NCBI GenBank assembly: GCA_944474755.1
Contig: OX104114.1
Span: 83,748,623 to 83,812,622 of the forward strand
Direction of reading: 5' to 3'
DNA: 64,000 nucleotides
Source of the DNA: Limnoperna fortunei
Lineage: Eukaryota > Mollusca > Bivalvia > Mytilida > Modiolidae
Numbering within the stretch: position 1 is the first letter of the stretch; every line of letters starts with the position of its first letter. The position numbers and the translations under genes were made by a program. This document shows, piece by piece, positions 12,070 to 24,934 of the stretch. The notes beneath the pieces are model-generated. The model searched no databases, had not been told where the DNA came from, and saw only the letters and a program-made list of their open reading frames with translations.

Positions 12070-13465
12070 TCCAAGTACCTTATAGTGCAATTACGTAATG
12101 ACGTAATGCTTCTCGGATTGTTTGCGTCATTTACGCGGACAAAGTCGGCCAAGAAATAATTAATTACCAGCTATATGAAATAAAACTGTCGCCTAAAATG
12201 TCCCAAACAACGCCTTACTTGAGATAAAACTGCCAGTCTGGTGTCAATTTCATGGTTCTTAAATATGATTTGATTACAGAACATCAATCTTTGGAAAAAA
12301 TAATTTAATCAAACAGCAATTCAGTTCAGAAGAAAATTAAGCAATACTTTTAAAGTAACGAAACAGAGACGTATATTTCATATGTATGGAATATCCCAAC
12401 AATTTAAATACAAAACATATCTTCTACGTAAACAAATACATCAATGCAAACCGGAAAATCTAAAAATAGGAGAGTTTAGGTTACATAAAGATGAATACAT
12501 TGTTAAACCCAACATCGATATAGCCGTACTCAATATTTATCAGTCACTTTACCAATAGCATGTCAGGAAGTGTTGTGCACATTCTTAAAATTTATACTAT
12601 ACAAATCTTGAAAATGAAGAAAACAGCGTGTTCACAAAAATATTATGGTAGTTTCAACTTAGTAATTAAATACATTCTTCTAAATCAGGGGCCATCTGTT
12701 CTAATAGTTATATGTTATATTTGATTTTTAAATTTCTCGATTTGCTATTTATCTTTGAAAAAAAAACATTACACAAATTATTTCCATTTTAGTTGTTCTA
12801 TTTTATCAATATAAATTCCATTCCAAAACTTAACAGATTAAAGTTTTTACGTCAAGTAAATATTATGTCAGTTGTATTTAAGAAGGTAGGATTGATACAT
12901 GAGACCGAAATACAAACAAAAAAAGAAGATAGAGTTAACAGCATTTCCCAATATGATACAATGGATGTAGTGCTCCAACCAATGCTCTGGTATTGTGTAT
13001 GTGTTCATGAACTTAGTTATTTCACTAGTAAATGAATTAATTAAGTAGGCAACAACTACAGCAAATACATATCGACATCGATAACAAATAAACCGAAAAA
13101 GATACAATATTGACTTCCAGAGCTGAGGTGCAAGTTTTCTATCTCTTCCGCTCAGACCACCTTGGCCGGGTTGCTATTTGTAGCAACATTATTGTAAATA
13201 CGTGTGGCAGAATCAGAAGAGGGTTTCCGAATGTATGTCTTACCTTCCTAAATACAATATGTACATCCCCTTATTGTACGTATCTTTGTATTTTAGAAAT
13301 TGCATTACATATGACAGTAACATGTTTTACAATTGAGATATGAAGTAATCTTTTTAACGTCAGACGTGACATTTTTATGGTATTGAAAAGACAACTGTGG
13401 AAATTATATAAGTTCAGTGCCTGAAGAGAGATAATTCTTGTCTGGAAGATGGATATAATCTTAAT
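12070..13465 (+). repeat. ~1.4 kb dispersed repeat, copy 1
   Basis: Matches 23452-24930 over almost its whole length. Shared blocks include AAGTACCTTATAGTGCAATT, CGGATTGTTTGCGTCATTTA, GACAAAGTCGGCCAAGAAAT, AGCTATAT and TCTACGTAAACAAATACATC. At the right are AGAGCTGAGGTGCAA, ACCACCTTGG and a CCTGAAGAGAGA end. No terminal inverted repeats or transposase were seen. The open frames inside are not conserved between copies. Orientation is arbitrary. The 12685-12925 part differs from copy 2, which has a hairpin pair there. Confidence 0.75.
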
Positions 13466-14179
13466 GAACGTAATATTACATACTAATTTTCATTCATAAT
13501 ATTAATATAGGTACATCCTTAATGCGAGCACTGCACATTTTATGGTTCATGACATTACTTCAGAGCACCCTATGCATTCCGTTGGTGACGTGACGTATTT
13601 CAATAATGTGCTGATTAAGACACAAAAATGTCATTTAAATTCTTCAAGAGTTTGATTCAATACATTTTAGTGCTCTTCTACATTACTTTTTCGGATAGCT
13701 CAACTACTATATAAAATTAGTTTGTTCATATGGATTACGGGAGTTTTTGTACACAAACGCATGTAATCGTATTGCAATAGCTTTTGGCCTTGCATGGCGA
13801 TTACATTAAAAGTGTGTTTTCCGACTTAGCGTTAACAAATAAAACAAAAAAATATATGATAAAGAAACACGATTTATTAACCTATTATTTGTGGGATAGT
13901 GTTCTTGCAATCATTCACCCTTTTTATGGCGTATATATGCCCGTTTAAATAACTGTTAAATCGTTATACCAAGTAAACTAGTTTTTCTTCAATGATACAA
14001 AAGGGTAGCTAAAAACCGGAATTACTTCACACCAGCCACTTATAATACAATTCCACATATTAAGCCACTACTAAAAATATCTCGCATAATCCACTAATAT
14101 AATTCAATAAGCCACAACTAATATAAGCAAAATTATCCTGCAAGTATGAAAATAGCTTAAATGCATTCACTGTATATTT

Positions 14180-14365
14180 TGTGATTACATTCAGGCAGTG
14201 ACCGTTTATGGTCTCCTAGTCTCACAGCAGGCAAGATGTGGTCAACTCCAATCTTAATTGACGAGAAAGGTAATGGTTTTTCACCTGGTTCTACGACTTC
14301 CTCCCTTTTAAGAAAATCTATACGCTACCATGAAGGTCAACAGTTGCTAAAAGTGGGGTTAAATT
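14180..14365 (+). repeat. tRNA-headed SINE family A, degraded copy
   Basis: Contains ACTCCAATCTTAATTGAC, then GGTTCTACGACTTCCTCCC and GTTGCTAAAAGTGGGGTTAAA, the family's 3' half. The tRNA-related head is mostly lost. Confidence 0.65.
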
Positions 14366-14389
14366 CTTTCAATTAAACCAAACATCTAT

Positions 14390-17300
14390 TAACTTCGTAA
14401 ACATGGGTAAAAGCTTTGTACACTGCATCCTAGACGTGTTTAATCTGACGTCACAATTGATTTTCTTCGTTTGGAAAAATACTCAGAACGCTTCAAACGC
14501 TTCTGTATCAAAATTCTATTATTTTAATGGATACAAGAAAACTTTTGATGCAAAGCATCAGTTCGCCGCCGATTTGTTTACGGGATGCATTTTAAAGCAT
14601 GTTTATACCTACGTTACAGAGGTTATTTTTTATGTTCTTTGCAATTATGTTGTAATGCGTCAAAGCGTTAAGTTTGTTCTAATTATACATTAACAGCATA
14701 TACTTTAGTGTGTTTTGCTTAGAGGCTTAGAGGCTGTCAAACGTTTCGAACCTTGAATATGTGTTTTTTTATCTGTTTGCATTTGCTTAAATGCAAAATA
14801 CATATCATCTCGACAATATGGCAATTAGAGAAAATAATCCCAATTTTTAGATTGGATTGAAAAAGTGTACGTGTAGAGGACCAGAAGAATAAATAATCAA
14901 AGTCAAGTTGTTTTTATATAATATAAAAGCTTGTGCAGCAGATATCTCAGATTTTCAATCGAACTAAAAACACACAATTTATAAGGACTATCTAATGAAC
15001 ATTCGTTTAGAAAGAATTGCAATTTCTAAACAGAAGGCAGTTTAACCTTTTCCCCCATAAGGTTCTATGTAAAGCTAAGTCCTGCTGTTGTGGCTAATTT
15101 GAATTGCCGATTTCTAAATTTGCGCACATGTAATCTTTTGTCATATATTAAATCACAAATATACTCGAATTAAGACTAATATTTAAATTGTTCAATTAAA
15201 TTATTGACATAACATTTATATATTGAATCTTACAAATGCGGCATACAAACAAAATTGCCTTTTATTCTGGTTTCCGATTTTTCAAACCTACGCTCTTTGA
15301 TAAAACTATCACCGAATTATATAGTACCAGGATAAAAATGGTCTCCCTCTATTATTAACTTCCGTAAATAGAATACCAACAAAATTTATTATGACATGAA
15401 ACTTTGATATTACCCATTAGCATTTTTGCAGTCGAAACTTACCTATCTTGTTTTTTCAATCAAGTTAAATGATTGACATTCTTGTAGCAAATTTCTGTTC
15501 ATTTATGGTAACTAAGTGTACTTAGAAATATTTTCTCCTTTATCCATCGTTAGCAACGAAAGTGAATACAAATATATCGCCGCCCTCCTGGGCGGCGATA
15601 ATAACGGCATGTGAATGCAGAATACACTTGTAACTTTGTTGAATTGATTTCAACGCGGTTAAAAGTTGTATATTTAAATATTATGCGTATTATGTAGAGG
15701 TCCGATATTGCTTCTAATTTTGAAGTCGTTTAAAGTTAAATAAAAATTTTAAAACTGCATATGATGTCGGTAGACAAATGTGGGTATGATAAATTGCAGG
15801 ATAATATACAATTATAGTTGTAAGTATAAGTCGATTTTAGATTTAATAGACCAAAGAAAGCAAAATATATTGAGGCCTAAGACTCGTAAACGATATGCAA
15901 ACTCTATTATATGTATGCACAAGTATGAAAAACACAATGTTTGTATTTAATAAATCATATCAGAAAGGAAATTTATACTGTAGAACAATCTTCAACGTGA
16001 CATAAGCAACAATGAAATATTCTAATCTGCTGCATAGCTTATCTTTTTAATCTAACAACACTTATTGATGAAATGCTTGTTGACACAACACAAATATCTT
16101 GTTTGACCCAATCATCCTGTTTGAAATACAATATATATACGTTATAACAAATACTGTTAAAATAAATTATTCGTAATAAATTCATTTATGAAATAAAGTC
16201 AGCACAGTCTATTTTGCAACCTTTCATTTTATGTTAACAAAGGGTTTTAAATATAATATTACTATATCCTACCTTACATTTTAAATTATCTGTTGTTGGT
16301 CTTGGTTATGAACGATATTTTTATTACAACAAAAATGTCTTCAATGGGTTTTTTTGTTTTGTTTAATCTCTGGGAGTCTTTCACTTCGTTGTAAGCCCTG
16401 TGACTTAAAATTCAGTAATGAGATTGTTCAACAAGTTTGTAAGATCTTAAATACCAGTATAATGTCGGAAAGTAATGGTAGTGATGAAACGGATGAGCTT
16501 AGAAACGGATCAAAATTATCTTGATTGGAGTTTTCCATGGAGAAAAATATTTAGAGAAGGATTAATATATATAGGGAAGACATGTTTTTTTATAATTTAA
16601 TAAATAACGCTTTATAGAATTTTGCGCTTTTTTTTTGTTTTTTTGTTTTTTTTTTTGGTCTAAACACTACTTTCGGGTCATGTTGAATCGAAACAGTACT
16701 GAAATTGCTTCAGGATATGTTTATTTTTTCTCCACAGCACGGTTTCGCTGCAAAAGCGGTCAAGCGAAATTCAGTATTGACCTGTTTTCTGATCTGATTC
16801 TTTTACGCTTGTGAAACACAAAATTCTTGCCAACAACAATACACGCGTCTGCTTTTTTGTAGACCTGCTACGATAGACTTCCTATGATAGATGAGGATTT
16901 GTTGGTTTTATTCATATAATAAATCTGTTACTGACTTTGAAATGCGGTCGCTATCTGGATTTCTTAAATCTCAAAAATGTATATTTGTAAAGGTTTAGTA
17001 TAATGAAAACCCTCCAGCATTTCAGTGAAAATGGCTGAAATTATTCTGAAAAGTAAAATAAAGTTGTTATGGTAAACTTATAATTTGAAGCGCAGTTTTA
17101 CTCATTTAAAAATTATGAGTTGTTAAATGTTGTTACTACAAAAAAAAAGTGCTATTATGGCGCTAGAAGTTTTGTTAAACGATTTGAATTGACTTCGATT
17201 GCCGAAATATATAGCCTTTTTACTGTCGAATAAAACACTTGATTTGATTTATTGAACTGTTGTTTAACGTTCTCCATAAATCAGAAAGTGCAGCGATTGT

Positions 17301-17900
17301 TTTTTTCTATTTGAAAACAACGTAAGTTTTATTTGCTGCGGAGAAAAGTAAATGTTACGCAGACGACAGACTTATGAATTATCCATGAAACAAGCTATTA
17401 CTTTGTATACTTGCCATCAGTTAATAAGAGTTGCGGACGTTATATTGAATTCTAAAGCAATCTAAAGAATGCTAAATTTGATGAAGATTTGAATGATTGA
17501 TCCTTTTTCGAAATTTACTTATGTTATATGTTATAGGAGATTGGGTTTCAGTTACATAGGCAGATAGTTCACTCGATTACCTTTCTTTCAAAATAGTCTT
17601 TTGTGTATTGATTATCAGTTTTGCATTTGTAAACCCATCTACCCCCCCCCCCCCAAAAAAAAAAACGTGAAAAACAGAAAAAAAATCTCGCATGAATAAT
17701 CAAGAACGAATGGACGGCAAGGTTAGCAGAGATTTATTCCTTTTTTACACCGTCTATTTAAACTATCTGCAAGAAAGAATATTGCCCGCTTAGCTTATAT
17801 TTCAATTTTATAACACGTTATTGTAATATGGATAAGTCATTTACGCTTAACAAAACAGCGGAGAGGTTTATGTACAATGAAAATGTCCAAAAATGAGATA
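14390..17900. other. AT-rich stretch without recognised genes
   Basis: Only small structures are seen: a 26 bp GC-rich palindrome at 15575-15600, T-rich runs around 16626-16658, and adjoining C and A homopolymers at 17643-17667. The frame at 14403-14693 shows no family resemblance and begins just after a SINE. Confidence 0.5.
15575..15600. repeat. Short GC-rich perfect palindrome
   Basis: TATCGCCGCCC and GGGCGGCGATA are perfect inverted arms around a four-base centre (TCCT), standing out sharply from the AT-rich surroundings. It may be the apex of a decayed hairpin element; longer arms are not evident. Confidence 0.7.
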
Positions 17901-17904
17901 AGAT

Positions 17905-18075
17905 TTCGGGTTCTAGTTGCACTGCGTCAGGATGTGCTCGACTCCCAATCTTAATTGACAAGGATTGCCAGTTTTGCTACCCGACGAGTTTTTCGCTGGA
18001 TTTTTACAAATAAAACTAATATAGCTGGAAAGTTTACACACTGGCTTTCAACATCATTCAAACAAACACGCAAAC
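17905..18075 (+). repeat. tRNA-headed SINE family A, truncated copy
   Basis: Contains TGCTCGACTCCCAATCTTAA, TTGACAAGGATTGCCAGTTTT, then a shortened core and an AACAAACACGCAAACGAAC-like tail. The head and part of the middle are missing. Confidence 0.7.
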
Positions 18076-18490
18076 GAACAAACCATGTTATACAATATAC
18101 TAAAAAGTTCCTCGATGTCCCTTAACCAATGAAATTTTACGATACAAATCAATTTATTTACTTGTAAATAAAACCATTGTTGATTCTTAGAATTACTCAT
18201 GACATTGTTTTGGGATAAATAATGTTATATTAAAAACTATTGGAGCATGTTACAAAACAGATTGGAACAAAGTTTATCTTAAAAGTCCTTTTTGTTAACT
18301 GTTTGAGTTACATAATAATTTCATTTGTATTTTTGTCATGTCCCCGTAGGTCTAATTCATAATATATAGAAAACTGCATCGTGAAAAGGGTACATTTTGT
18401 TTATACTGGTACATGTATTGGTGAGTACTTGAAAGATTCAAACAGAAATTTATGGTACCAAAGTAGAGAGAAACTCATTGCTAAAGAAAG

Positions 18491-18579
18491 TTAGTCCGAG
18501 AATCCTCTGCCGTCCAACGCTTTTTTTTGCGTGGGACGCAAACAAAAAAGCGTTGGACGGCAGAGGATTCTCGGACTAA
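18491..18579. repeat. Perfect 36 bp-arm hairpin with a palindromic loop
   Basis: The left arm 18491-18526 (TTAGTCCGAGAATCC...) and the right arm 18544-18579 are exact reverse complements, including the T-run and A-run next to the loop. The loop itself contains TGCGTGGGACGCA, a second smaller hairpin. No mismatches were found in the arms, so the structure is young or maintained by gene conversion. No open frame is present. Confidence 0.9.
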
Positions 18580-20435
18580 AGAAAATAAACTTAGAACGTA
18601 TTTGAAAATAAAATGTAATTTTGGTTATGAAAATATCTGGACATGATTAAAGAGTTTGATAAAAGTAAGTGTCTTTGTAAATTTAGAATAAATAATTATC
18701 AAATAAAAGTTGAATTGGGTAGATATACTAAACCTCTGACCTTATAAGTTCTTAAAATATATGATAAATGTCACCTAAAATAATGTCTACTTGCAACATA
18801 AACGGTTTATTCCCAAAACGTCTACGTAAACTAAACATCTAATTAAGAAATGTGGAAATAAGAGGCCCTTTGAGGGGTGTTAAATTTTTAGTACCTTACC
18901 TGTAAAACAATTGATATATGAGCACAATTTCAGCTGAGAAGAAACATATAAAAAAACCACTCTTTTTAAGTTACACGGCATGTTTAACAGACAATTTAAT
19001 GATCTGAAACTGTACAGGATTATGCATAAAATTAAATAATATAAATTAATCTCATAAAATTATTCTAGCTTACAGAGTTTTGGATTAATGAATAAAATAA
19101 TTAATAATAAAATAAATAACAAATTTAACTTTCTGATGATTCTAATCAAAATTATTTTGAGCAACACAAGCATGTATTCTGTGATATAATGCCATACATC
19201 AAATGTCCAAGCTGTGCATTGGATAGCCCAAATAAATGACCAAACGTGCCAACCCAAACTTCTAAAAAAACAACCTACAATTACACTGGATTCAATTTGC
19301 TGCCGGTTGAACCACTAGTCTTAAAAGCACGAAGTAACTAAACATCACAAGACGACTAGCTATATCTAAAGAACAATACCAGAATAGAAAAAGTAGACCT
19401 GATGGAAATTGCTGACTCTAATTCCTTCTCAGGTTGACATATCTTTCACCGAAATTGCGAAAAACCCCACCCTTCCGAGTTCGGTAAGAAAGTGTGGAGT
19501 TAAAACAATCGTTCAGCTATATCATGAAAATACCCAACCTTCGGAGAGAAAAAAATTAAAGTTTATCAATATTTGATACTTTAAAAATTTTGTATATTTT
19601 GATGTTTATTATTTTTCAGAGTGTCCTAAATTTGATACCAGTAGAAATTTACTTTTTGATATTGTAAAAAATTGGTATTCATTAACTTTAAAACCTTTCT
19701 GCATTTGACAAACTTTTCTGGTGTTTCACTTCTGAAAATTCTAAAATTGTTCAGCAGTTGAGTTGCTTTCTGCAGGACATAACTTAGGCCATGTTCTATA
19801 TAAGTTTCCTTAATAGTTATGATGCTCTTTTTTCTCATTCACTGTGATTAATATTTGTTTGCCATTGAATTTTATTATCTCTGTTATTTATGTATTGTAC
19901 TAATCATACATGTTGTGCTGTATTTGCCCCTCCATGGCCCATAATTGGCCAATAAACTTGTGTTCTTGGTAAAAGTTTGTCGACACGTGTGACAATGTTT
20001 GCTAGAGCTTTTGAGTAACCTCCATTCAAATTGTTTGACTATTTGTAGAAAAGCATTTACATTTCTGTTTACAGCGACTACGGGTACGATTAGAAGTACT
20101 GCCAGGAGTCTTGTCCCTGATTAAAAAATTTCAAATGTGATGTAATAATATAGACTTACTAAGAGTCAAACCTGTCTACAAAGACCATTGAAGAGAGAAG
20201 AGATACGATACGATTTTTTAATACAGGTTTTGGTAAATTTACTGTTGAGCTTTAAAATAATTGAGTTGTTGTACTGATAATATCGTAAGCCTGTAGACTT
20301 TAGTTGGAAAACAAATCCGCTCTGGATATGCCTAAAATGTGAAAATATTGTCAGATATTAGAGATATTGAGTTCACGATCAGGCTTACCGTATTATAATA
20401 AGATATACTGAAAAAAACCTATAAACATGACATAT
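18580..20435. other. AT-rich stretch; possible decayed LINE tail near 19860-19975
   Basis: No exon was recognised. The segment around 19926-19970, with CCCTCCATGGCCCATAATTG followed by CCAATAAACTTG, resembles the 3' ends of L2/CR1-type LINEs, but I cannot confirm it. The rest is featureless. Confidence 0.35.
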
Positions 20436-20439
20436 ATGT

Positions 20440-20720
20440 TGTCCAACTTGAGGGAATCCTGTATAAAAACCGTAGTAAGTGGTTTGATGTGGAGAGTGCC
20501 ACGCTTCTTTCCCGATAAAGACTCCGTTTGTAGGAGTAGGCGCATTGTAGCCGCTACAAATGGCTTAATTGTCCGTCTCCACCAAAGTCTCCTTACCTTT
20601 CAAGTGGTACTGGCAGTCAAAAATGTGTTCCGTGGGTACACTCCTTTCTTCGTTGATTTATTGTGTTAACTTGTTTTCGCCATAGCACGCTGGGCGTTAA
20701 ACAAGTAGTCAATCTTCACT
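20440..20720 (+). repeat. Dispersed repeat family B, plus-strand partial copy
   Basis: Core landmarks are GAGAGTGCCACGC, ATTGTAGCCGCTACAAATGG, TGTGTTAACTTGTTTTCGCC and a short AGTCAATC tail. The open frame here is a repeat shadow. Confidence 0.6.
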
Positions 20721-20807
20721 GAAATTTTTTTTGGATGACAAACTTGTTTTGTCATGACTATTCACCATGTACATGTACCACTAAATTTGATAGATTGATT
20801 TCTAATG

Positions 20808-21082
20808 ACGAGGCGCCTCGGTGGCCTAGTGTTTAAGGTAGTTCGTCTACTATTGATCACGTGGTCTGTCAACACTGAGATTGCGGTTTCGATTCTCACT
20901 GCGGGCAGAGTGTACTCGACTCCAATCTTAATTGACAAGGATTGGCAATTTCCTACCACAGGTCGGAGGTTTTCTCCGGGTACTCCGGCTTCCTCCCCCA
21001 GAAAAAACCTTGACGCCATGATATAGCTGAAAACTTGCTGAAAATGACGATAAACATCATACAAACAAACAAAACAAACAAA
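20808..21082 (+). repeat. tRNA-headed SINE family A, near full-length copy
   Basis: Best plus-strand copy. The tRNA-like head has an A-box-like GTGGCCTAGTGTTTAAGG (20820-20837) and a B-box-like GGTTTCGATTCTC (20884-20896), the internal RNA polymerase III promoter of such elements. Then follow a body with GGAGGTTTTCTCCGGGTACT, a conserved 3' segment ATATAGCTGAAAACTTGCTG, and an ACAAACAAACAAAAC tail. Frames on both strands are spurious. The head is too altered to be a working tRNA gene. Confidence 0.85.
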
Positions 21083-21654
21083 TCTAATGACGATAAATTA
21101 AGTCATGCTTACAGCCATATAACGTCTGAAGGCATAACATCAACCTAGGTACAACGAACAATTAGCCTAGTAGTCGACAGCAGCGGCCGGTTTAGAAAAT
21201 AAGAATACCGACCAAAGGATCTAGCATAACATTATACGCCGGAATGTTGTTTAGCAATGAACGGTAAGAGGACATTTGAGAAGTTCGAGATTGTCGTAGA
21301 GTCTCGTTTGTATTTTACCCCGCTTCCATTTAAGGAAGGATGTCTTAGGAAGATTTTCATTTCAAAAATTTTATTGATATAAATCAAAGGGTATTGGATA
21401 ACAGGCATAGCCTATATAAATCCTATCCCAACAATTTCAAGATGGAATGTAATTAAATCGCAGATAATAAATATTTTACAGGCAACAATAATAATAGTAA
21501 TCATATTTCAGTCCAGTCACAGAATACTCATTTATACTACATCTGTACTATAATTATAGGGACAATATGTAACTTTTGTGAACCCAGGTGTAAGTTAATT
21601 TTAAGCAAGGTAATTCATCACTATACTGAGTACTCTGTGAGAGAAGTGAATCAT

Positions 21655-21775
21655 GATACAGGTTATTTATAGCACAGTCTTCTGAGTTAGACAGATACAC
21701 CTTCGAGCGCTTTAGCGCGAGAAGGTGTATTTGTCTAACGAGGAAGGCGGTGCTATAAATGATTTGTAACATGAA
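21655..21775. repeat. Hairpin element, ~50 bp arms
   Basis: Left side TTTATAGCAC...GTTAGACAGATACACCTTC pairs with GAAGGTGTATTTGTCTAAC...GTGCTATAAATG on the right. The centre is GAGCGCTTTAGCGC. Arms carry a few mismatches in the outer part and none in the inner ~22 bp. Confidence 0.85.
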
Positions 21776-22448
21776 TAAGCCCCTAGATCCCGCCCATTAA
21801 TAATTGGTTATAAATAAAGAGGGCGGTGTTTATTATGGTGCGACCGATATTCGACTAATCAAATGAAAAGCTAATATTGGAAGCTCGTGCTATCCTTTTG
21901 CAGTGAAAATCAATAAAATTTGACATAATTAAGGCGGAGTTTTACTGTGCATTATCGGTTCTAATTGTAGTTGGTTATTGCATGGCTATTTTCCCTTGAG
22001 TTTAACAGGCACACGTGACCTTTCATGCAATATTATACAAGTGTTTTAATTTAGAGCATACCTACTCGTCGTCTCTTGTTTATTCGTAAAAAAGAACAAA
22101 GGATTCATGTTACAATTTGTACTATTGCAATTAGTATACATAATACAAAGATTAAAGTTAATTCCATATATATATGTGGTAAATGTCTCATTTAATAAAT
22201 TTATAAATAAAAATAAGTATTTATTGAGTACAGAGCAGAAGAAAGCTGTACAAGTTGGTTTTTTGGGGGTTTTTTTTGTGTATTTGTAGAGAAGGGCAAA
22301 TTTTGAAAAACTGTTTTAACTGAGAAAATAGAAAAGGTATTAGTCAAGTATAGAAGACAATAACCAAAAAGATAAGGAAGAAGCTGACCTATGTGTATTG
22401 GTGATGTTTAAGTTTAAGGTTGCTAGGATACATTAAATGCAAGCCTTT

Positions 22449-22660
22449 CCTATTTCTGGATTTGACTATTTCCATATCATGACACTGAGTAACTCGACTG
22501 GCGTCTAATTAGAGGCAGGCACTGTCAAGACCATCTGAGTGCAACCATAGTTTTATTGCGTTCGGGTTACTCTCTTCCTGTTTTTGCGTTTTTGTGTTTT
22601 GTGTTGCGCTGTATGTGTTTGTATATTGACTTTCGGATCTAGTTATTCGGTCAGTTTGCT
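22449..22660 (+). mobile_element. Second copy of the YIDD retroelement 3' tail
   Basis: Shares GGATTTGACT, GAGTAACTCGACTGG, GTCTAATTAGAGGCAGGCAC and GTTCGGGTTACTCTCTTCC with 11046-11340. No reverse-transcriptase sequence precedes it, so it is a 5'-truncated insertion, as expected for target-primed retrotransposition. Confidence 0.7.
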
Positions 22661-23149
22661 ATTTTTCTTATCAATGGTAATGGAAAATAGCATCTTCAAT
22701 ATAGAGGAATGTGAAAGTAAAGGTCTGGGCTAGTGCCTTTTATTTTTTTCCGTTTTACCGTATGCACACAAGCATCCCCTGTCCTGTCTATGAAATGTCC
22801 CAATATACCCAGAATAAATAAATATTTCGAGAAATATACTGCAATATCGTAGGAATTCTAAGTTATAATTGTTTTGGATTCGTAAATTACCTAAATATTG
22901 TTATAAGTTAAGGTACATAACCAGACAAATTGAAGAATATAAACACCGTATGAATGAATATTGCTGCATGAGTGAGGAAGATTTATAATTTTGAAATTAA
23001 AATCATCTCGTTTGTCGTCAATTCATGCGCTAAGATAACCTGTTTCTGTGGGTTTTTAATTTCCAGTACTGAAGGATATATTAACTCAGCAATTTAGGTA
23101 GATTTCAAAAAGAGCCCGTTTTAGCCACTTCAGAACGACACAATTTGAC

Positions 23150-23312
23150 TTTCCGTACGGAATACAGTTTCAGAGGCAGTTACAACTCTTTCTAATTGGT
23201 TCATCGCTTTCGACGAGGATTTATTGCTTGTTAGTTTGTTCTCATCTTAAATATATCTTAAACATTGCTCGGTCGACTTTACACCGGGACCTGGTTTAAA
23301 TCAATCAATCTA
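23150..23312 (+). repeat. Dispersed repeat family B, 3' fragment
   Basis: GATTTATTGCTTGTTAGTTTG, GTTCTCATCTTAA and an AAATCAATCAATC end match the 3' part of family B. The 5' part is unrecognisable. Confidence 0.45.
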
Positions 23313-24065
23313 CACTGTAAAGTGTAGATCAAAACGTTTTTTATATTTCTCCTATTCTTATATTTTTAGTAGACTTTATCAGATACGTTTGGCTTTTTTC
23401 TGTTTGTGCTGTTCATAATTGCTTTCTACAATCTAGTGCAGATAAGTACCTTATAGTGCAATTTAGTAATGACGCAATGCTCTCGGATTGTTTGCGTCAT
23501 TTACTCTGACAAAGTCGGCCAAGAAATAACCAATTACCAGCTATATTATAAAATAATATTGTCGCCTAAAGAAGTCCCAAATGTCGCCTTAATCGAGATA
23601 AAACAGCCAATCTGGTGTCAATTTCATGGTTGTAAATATGATTTGATTACAGGAAATCAATCTGTGGAAAAAAATAGCAATTCAGTTAGGAAGGAAATTA
23701 CGCAATACTTTTAAAATATTAAAACAGACGTACATGTATACTGCATATTTAAGGAATAATTCAGCAATTTGAATAAAAAACAAATCTTCTACGTAAACAA
23801 ATACATCAATGCACACAGGAAAATCTAAAAATAGGAGAATTAAGGTTACATAAAGATGAATCCATTGTTAAACGCAACCTCGATATAGCCGTACTCAATC
23901 TTTATCAGTCACTTTACCAATAGCTTGTCAGGAAGTGATTAAGCACATTCTCAAAATGTATATAACTCTCGAGAGTGTTGCAGGAAATATAATGGCAGTT
24001 TCAACATGGAAATTAAGTTTATACTTCTTAATCAAAGTCGTCTCTTTAATAGTAAGATGTCAAAA

Positions 24066-24176
24066 CCGTATTTACGTTTTATGAAACTCGAGGCATTTTC
24101 CCTTGATCTCATCTCAGGGCTGTCGCCCTTCGATGAGAAATGGACGGGAAAACGCATCTCGTTTAAAAAAAAAACG
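24066..24176. repeat. Hairpin, left member of a pair
   Basis: TTTACGTTTTATGAAACTCG...CATTTTCCC pairs with GGGAAAACGCATCTCGTTT...AAACGTAAA, with an apex near GGGCTGTCGCCCTTCG. It is closely similar to the hairpin at 24350-24460. Confidence 0.85.
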
Positions 24177-24349
24177 TAAATAATCAATAATTATCGCTAT
24201 TTTGAAGTATTTTTCTTTGATCTTTGCGTGCGGTATTATTCCATTTCACTCTACTATCGTGAGATGGACCAATCTCAGCTCGCTGTCAAAACGTCGTTTA
24301 GAAAACACTGTGACGTCACAATGTTACAAAACAGCGATAAACAGATTAT

Positions 24350-24460
24350 TTACGTTTTATGAAACTCGATACATTTTCTCGTCATCTCATCCTACGGCCG
24401 TTGCCCTTCGATGAGATATTGACGAGAAAACGCATCTCGTTCAAAAAAACGTAAATAAAC
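24350..24460. repeat. Hairpin, right member of a pair
   Basis: Arms TTTACGTTTTATGAAACTCG and CATCTCGTTC...AAACGTAAA surround an apex at GGCCGTTGCCCTTCG. With 24066-24176 it brackets ~170 bp that includes TGTGACGTCACAATG. The pair looks like the two ends of a small non-autonomous element, each end being itself a palindrome. Confidence 0.85.
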
Positions 24461-24934
24461 TATAAATATCAGTTAAAGGAGAGATACAAGAATGAGATAC
24501 AATTAATAGCATTTCCAAACACGATACCTTGGATTTAGCGCCCCTAAACAATGCCTTGGTATTGTGTACGCGTACAGGTACAAGTTGTACCAAATATGCG
24601 ACCAATACATTGATATCTATAACAAATGACACAATATCAACTACCAGAGCTGAGGTGCAAATTTTCCTTTTTCTTCCACTCGGACCACCTTGGACCGTTT
24701 TGTGGAATTAGAAGAGATCAGAAGAGGTTTGCCGAATGCATTCCTCACCTTCCTAAAACTGTTTTTACGTGTAAATATTACATTACCTATGACAATAACA
24801 TGTTTTTACATTTAGCCATGAAGTAACCCCTTTAAACGCCAGAATTCAGATATTCATTGTATTGAAAATTATATAGTACTATCAATCAGTGCTTGAAGAG
24901 AGACAACTCTGTTCTGGAAGATGCCGATAATTTT

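Larger units (their letters stand above)
23452..24930 (+). repeat. ~1.4 kb dispersed repeat, copy 2 (with hairpin-bracketed insert)
   Basis: Second copy of the repeat at 12070-13465, collinear with it except for about 24060-24470, where copy 2 carries a segment bracketed by two similar hairpins that copy 1 lacks. The flanking sequence agrees on both sides of the insert, so the hairpin segment probably inserted after the repeat was duplicated. Confidence 0.75.

Noticed and set aside
14403..14693. 96-codon plus-strand frame
   Set aside because: Hydrophobic but without recognisable motif, starts right after a SINE and lacks any supporting splice context.
20808..20900. A tRNA gene
   Set aside because: A and B boxes are present but no cloverleaf could be folded, and the sequence continues into a SINE body repeated elsewhere.
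20762..21064. 100-codon minus-strand frame
   Set aside because: Lies wholly in a SINE and is antisense to its tRNA-like head.
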